Below, piece after piece: positions 62,693 through 64,000 of a stretch of DNA of 64,000 nt. This DNA comes from Caloranaerobacter sp050286925. Its GTDB lineage: Bacteria; Bacillota; Clostridia; Tissierellales; Thermohalobacteraceae. The stretch spans positions 81,456 to 145,455 of the forward strand of contig NZ_JBFWFX010000006.1 in the NCBI RefSeq assembly GCF_050286925.1, written 5' to 3'. The position numbers were made by a program, and so were the translations under genes. The stretch's first letter is position 1; each line of letters opens with the position of its first letter. Below the pieces are notes generated by a model, which saw only the letters and a list, made by a program, of their open reading frames with translations, made no database searches and was not told where the DNA came from.

Positions 62693-63112
62693 TTAATCGA
62701 TTACAGGTATAGATCTATGTCCAAGTCCTATAGCTAAGTCGTTTAAATGGAGAAGCCCTACACTAACAAAAAGACATACACTTATATGTTCATCATATCT
62801 TGCTATACCTATTTTCCCTCCAAAATTAAAACCTAGTGCCTTTGAACTTACTTGTATTATAGCTTCCTTTGTAGCGCCTGCTACAGCTCCTTCATGTACA
62901 TGACAATCTTTAATAATTCCAGTTTTTTTAGATGCAACAAGAGCCCTTTCTATTATTTTAGGTATTGAGCTTATAAGGTCTCCTCCTATATCGACAGCAG
63001 TTGCTTTTATATTTTTCTTAGCAAGTTCTTCAATAATTATTTTTTCTTCTTCTCTAGTTGAAATAGCTAATTTTATAGAAGCTTTAGCTATTTCTGTACT
63101 TTTATTTTTCAA
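62693..63112 (-). CDS. HutP-family RNA-binding regulator
   Basis: The 139-residue protein matches HutP as recalled from Bacillus: ERALVASKKTGIIKDCHVHEGAVAGATKEAI (compare the HutP ASKKSGVI ... ALYHATMEAL region), then ISVCLFVSVGLLHLNDLAIGLGHRSI. HutP of B. subtilis binds NAG triplets in the hut mRNA with histidine and Mg and blocks termination. No hut genes are in the window. A TTG start at 63112 with AAGGAGTGG ahead is better than the frame-opening ATG at 63169. It precedes the NAG-rich leader of the ABC operon. Confidence 0.82.
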   Translation of the reverse strand: MKNKSTEIAKASIKLAISTREEEKIIIEELAKKNIKATAVDIGGDLISSIPKIIERALVASKKTGIIKDCHVHEGAVAGATKEAIIQVSSKALGFNFGGKIGIARYDEHISVCLFVSVGLLHLNDLAIGLGHRSIPVID

Positions 63113-63190
63113 AAAAACCACTCCTTCATGGGTAAAGTAAAAGTTTCCAGAAGTTCGATAAAAAAACACAACAAATCAATACAAATTAAA

Positions 63191-63499
63191 TTACTTAAGT
63201 GGGCAGTACTCTATTTCAATGTTTTTAAAGAAGAAATAATTTTTAAGATATATTCTAATAACGCCAGATTTACATTCAATACTTTTATTTACAAAAATAT
63301 TTTTATCTCCAAAATTATATTGTTTATACATAAAAGCTGTTTCCTTATATGGCCTTCCCTTTTCCACGAAAGGTTGAGCGACATTGCCAGCTCCTCAGCA
63401 AAAGGATCTAGGCTCGTTTTCAATTTTTAAATCTTTAATATTCTTTTTATCCATATATTCTAACACTTCCGGTTGAATTATAACTTCTTTTACATACAT
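63191..63499 (-). CDS. Small selenoprotein with Cys-Sec motif (in-frame UGA at 63395-63397)
   Basis: Read from ATG at 63499 the 102-codon frame has one TGA, codon 35, then continues to TAA at 63191-63193. Reading TGA as Sec gives ENEPRSFCUGAGNVAQPF, followed by beta-strand-like NIFVNKSIECKSGVIRIYL and IEIEYCPLK. This fits what NCBI calls the CC/Se motif family of (seleno)proteins, recognised from memory. Hairpins shortly after the UGA (GAGC/GCTC with loop TGGCAATGTC, or CCTTTC/GAAAAGG with loop GTG) may be the SECIS. It lies 79 nt before the HutP-family gene in the same direction. The role is not known; a redox function is likely. Confidence 0.75.
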
Positions 63500-63699
63500 T
63501 TTAACCAAACCTTTCTATTTAATTAATCAATGGCTTTCTTTAGCTTTTTTCAAACATAGAACTATGATTTTTATTTAATATAACATAATTGATAATAAAT
63601 TTCAATATACAAATTAGAGAAGCATATTTAAGAATATTTCAATAAATTTATAATTAATTTATTTGATTTACACAATTAAATTTATATTAAAAATAGCAA

Positions 63700-64000
63700 C
63701 TAATACTCAGTTGATAAACCATCTCGTTTTGTGTAATAATAACAAAGCTTAAAAACAATTAATCCTATTAGTACATAAAAACCACTATTAAGAATTAAAT
63801 TTATCAAGTCATTTGCTGTTATTTTATTACCTATTAATATATTCTGCGAAAGTCTAATCCCTATGGTTAATGGTAGCATTTCTGAGATATTAACTACAAC
63901 TTTAGGTAGTTTCTCTAATGAAACAATTCCACCTGTAAAAAATAGTAGAAAATATGATAATATAGATTCAAATGAAGCTGTTTTTGTAAAAATTAGTGTC
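63700..64000 (-). CDS. ABC-2 type transporter permease, C-terminal part
   Basis: The frame is open to the right edge and ends with TAG at 63700-63702. The 100 visible residues show the end of an ABC-2 permease: FFTGGIVSLEKLPKVV, MLPLTIGIRLSQNILIG and a final membrane helix before a short charged tail. It likely exports a drug, lipid or peptide together with an ATPase encoded outside the window. Confidence 0.65.
   Translation of the reverse strand, partial: TLIFTKTASFESILSYFLLFFTGGIVSLEKLPKVVVNISEMLPLTIGIRLSQNILIGNKITANDLINLILNSGFYVLIGLIVFKLCYYYTKRDGLSTEY

Overview
The window looks like the chromosome of a low-GC, strictly anaerobic, amino-acid-fermenting Clostridia, possibly near Tissierellales or Peptostreptococcales; genus is not decided by the sequence. 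Pointers are the AT-rich composition, T-box, S-box and B12 leaders typical of Firmicutes, an arginine deiminase cluster, an [FeFe]-hydrogenase maturation GTPase (HydF), a superoxide reductase end fragment, peptidases for odd peptides (IadA, PepD, M29), a Cat1-like CoA-transferase and two selenocysteine genes. No rRNA, tRNA, CRISPR array or intact insertion sequence was seen.

Layout. 1-5 kb: superoxide reductase end, arginase-family protein, tyrS under a tyrosine T-box, and a MarR-MATE pair with a near-perfect operator palindrome. 5-10.4 kb: NudL-type hydrolase, peroxiredoxin, and a leftward pantothenate operon (DUF2520 reductase, panB, panC, panD, iadA) behind a hairpin-plus-terminator leader. 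10.8-17.7 kb: PEP carboxykinase homologue, CPBP protease, ApbE with an FMN-binding lipoprotein, SRAP protein, RecX, YdjM-type protein and decayed genes. 17.8-20.6 kb: SAM riboswitch and metNIQ. 20.7-24.7 kb: YitT-type protein, then a cobalamin riboswitch driving an AspT-type exchanger and a Cat1-like CoA-transferase. 24.8-28.5 kb: cytosolic reductive-dehalogenase-like protein, an inverted-repeat element, tag, and a tandemly duplicated membrane/lipoprotein-like gene set. 28.6-34.5 kb: arginine deiminase cluster arcA-arcB-arcC-TrmB regulator-arcD type carrier. 34.8-42.5 kb: pepD, a PqqD-like pair, glnS, LUD protein, speD and asnS with an asparagine T-box. 43-48 kb: small membrane proteins, a response-regulator stump, and hydF-aspA-ttcA-like. 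48-51.7 kb: decayed Fe-S protein, DUF302 gene between inverted repeats, Sec-glutaredoxin and M29 aminopeptidase. 52-59 kb: small secreted/hypothetical genes, a chemoreceptor, an ECF-type sigma factor with an 80-residue-repeat protein, and a broken gene. 59.8-64 kb: a TrpXYZ-type ABC importer, a HutP-family protein, a second selenoprotein and an ABC-2 permease end.

The most interesting items are: (1) two UGA-containing genes missed by ordinary ORF calling, a glutaredoxin with a U-x-x-C motif (49954-50217) and a small Cys-Sec protein (63191-63499); (2) a B12 riboswitch over a CoA-transferase and exchanger, suggesting a route used when B12 is scarce; (3) a HutP-family gene next to an ABC importer whose leader carries eight NAG triplets in about 42 nt; (4) a sigma factor paired with an 80-residue tandem-repeat protein; and (5) an unnamed dispersed intergenic repeat of about 100 bp with at least seven copies.
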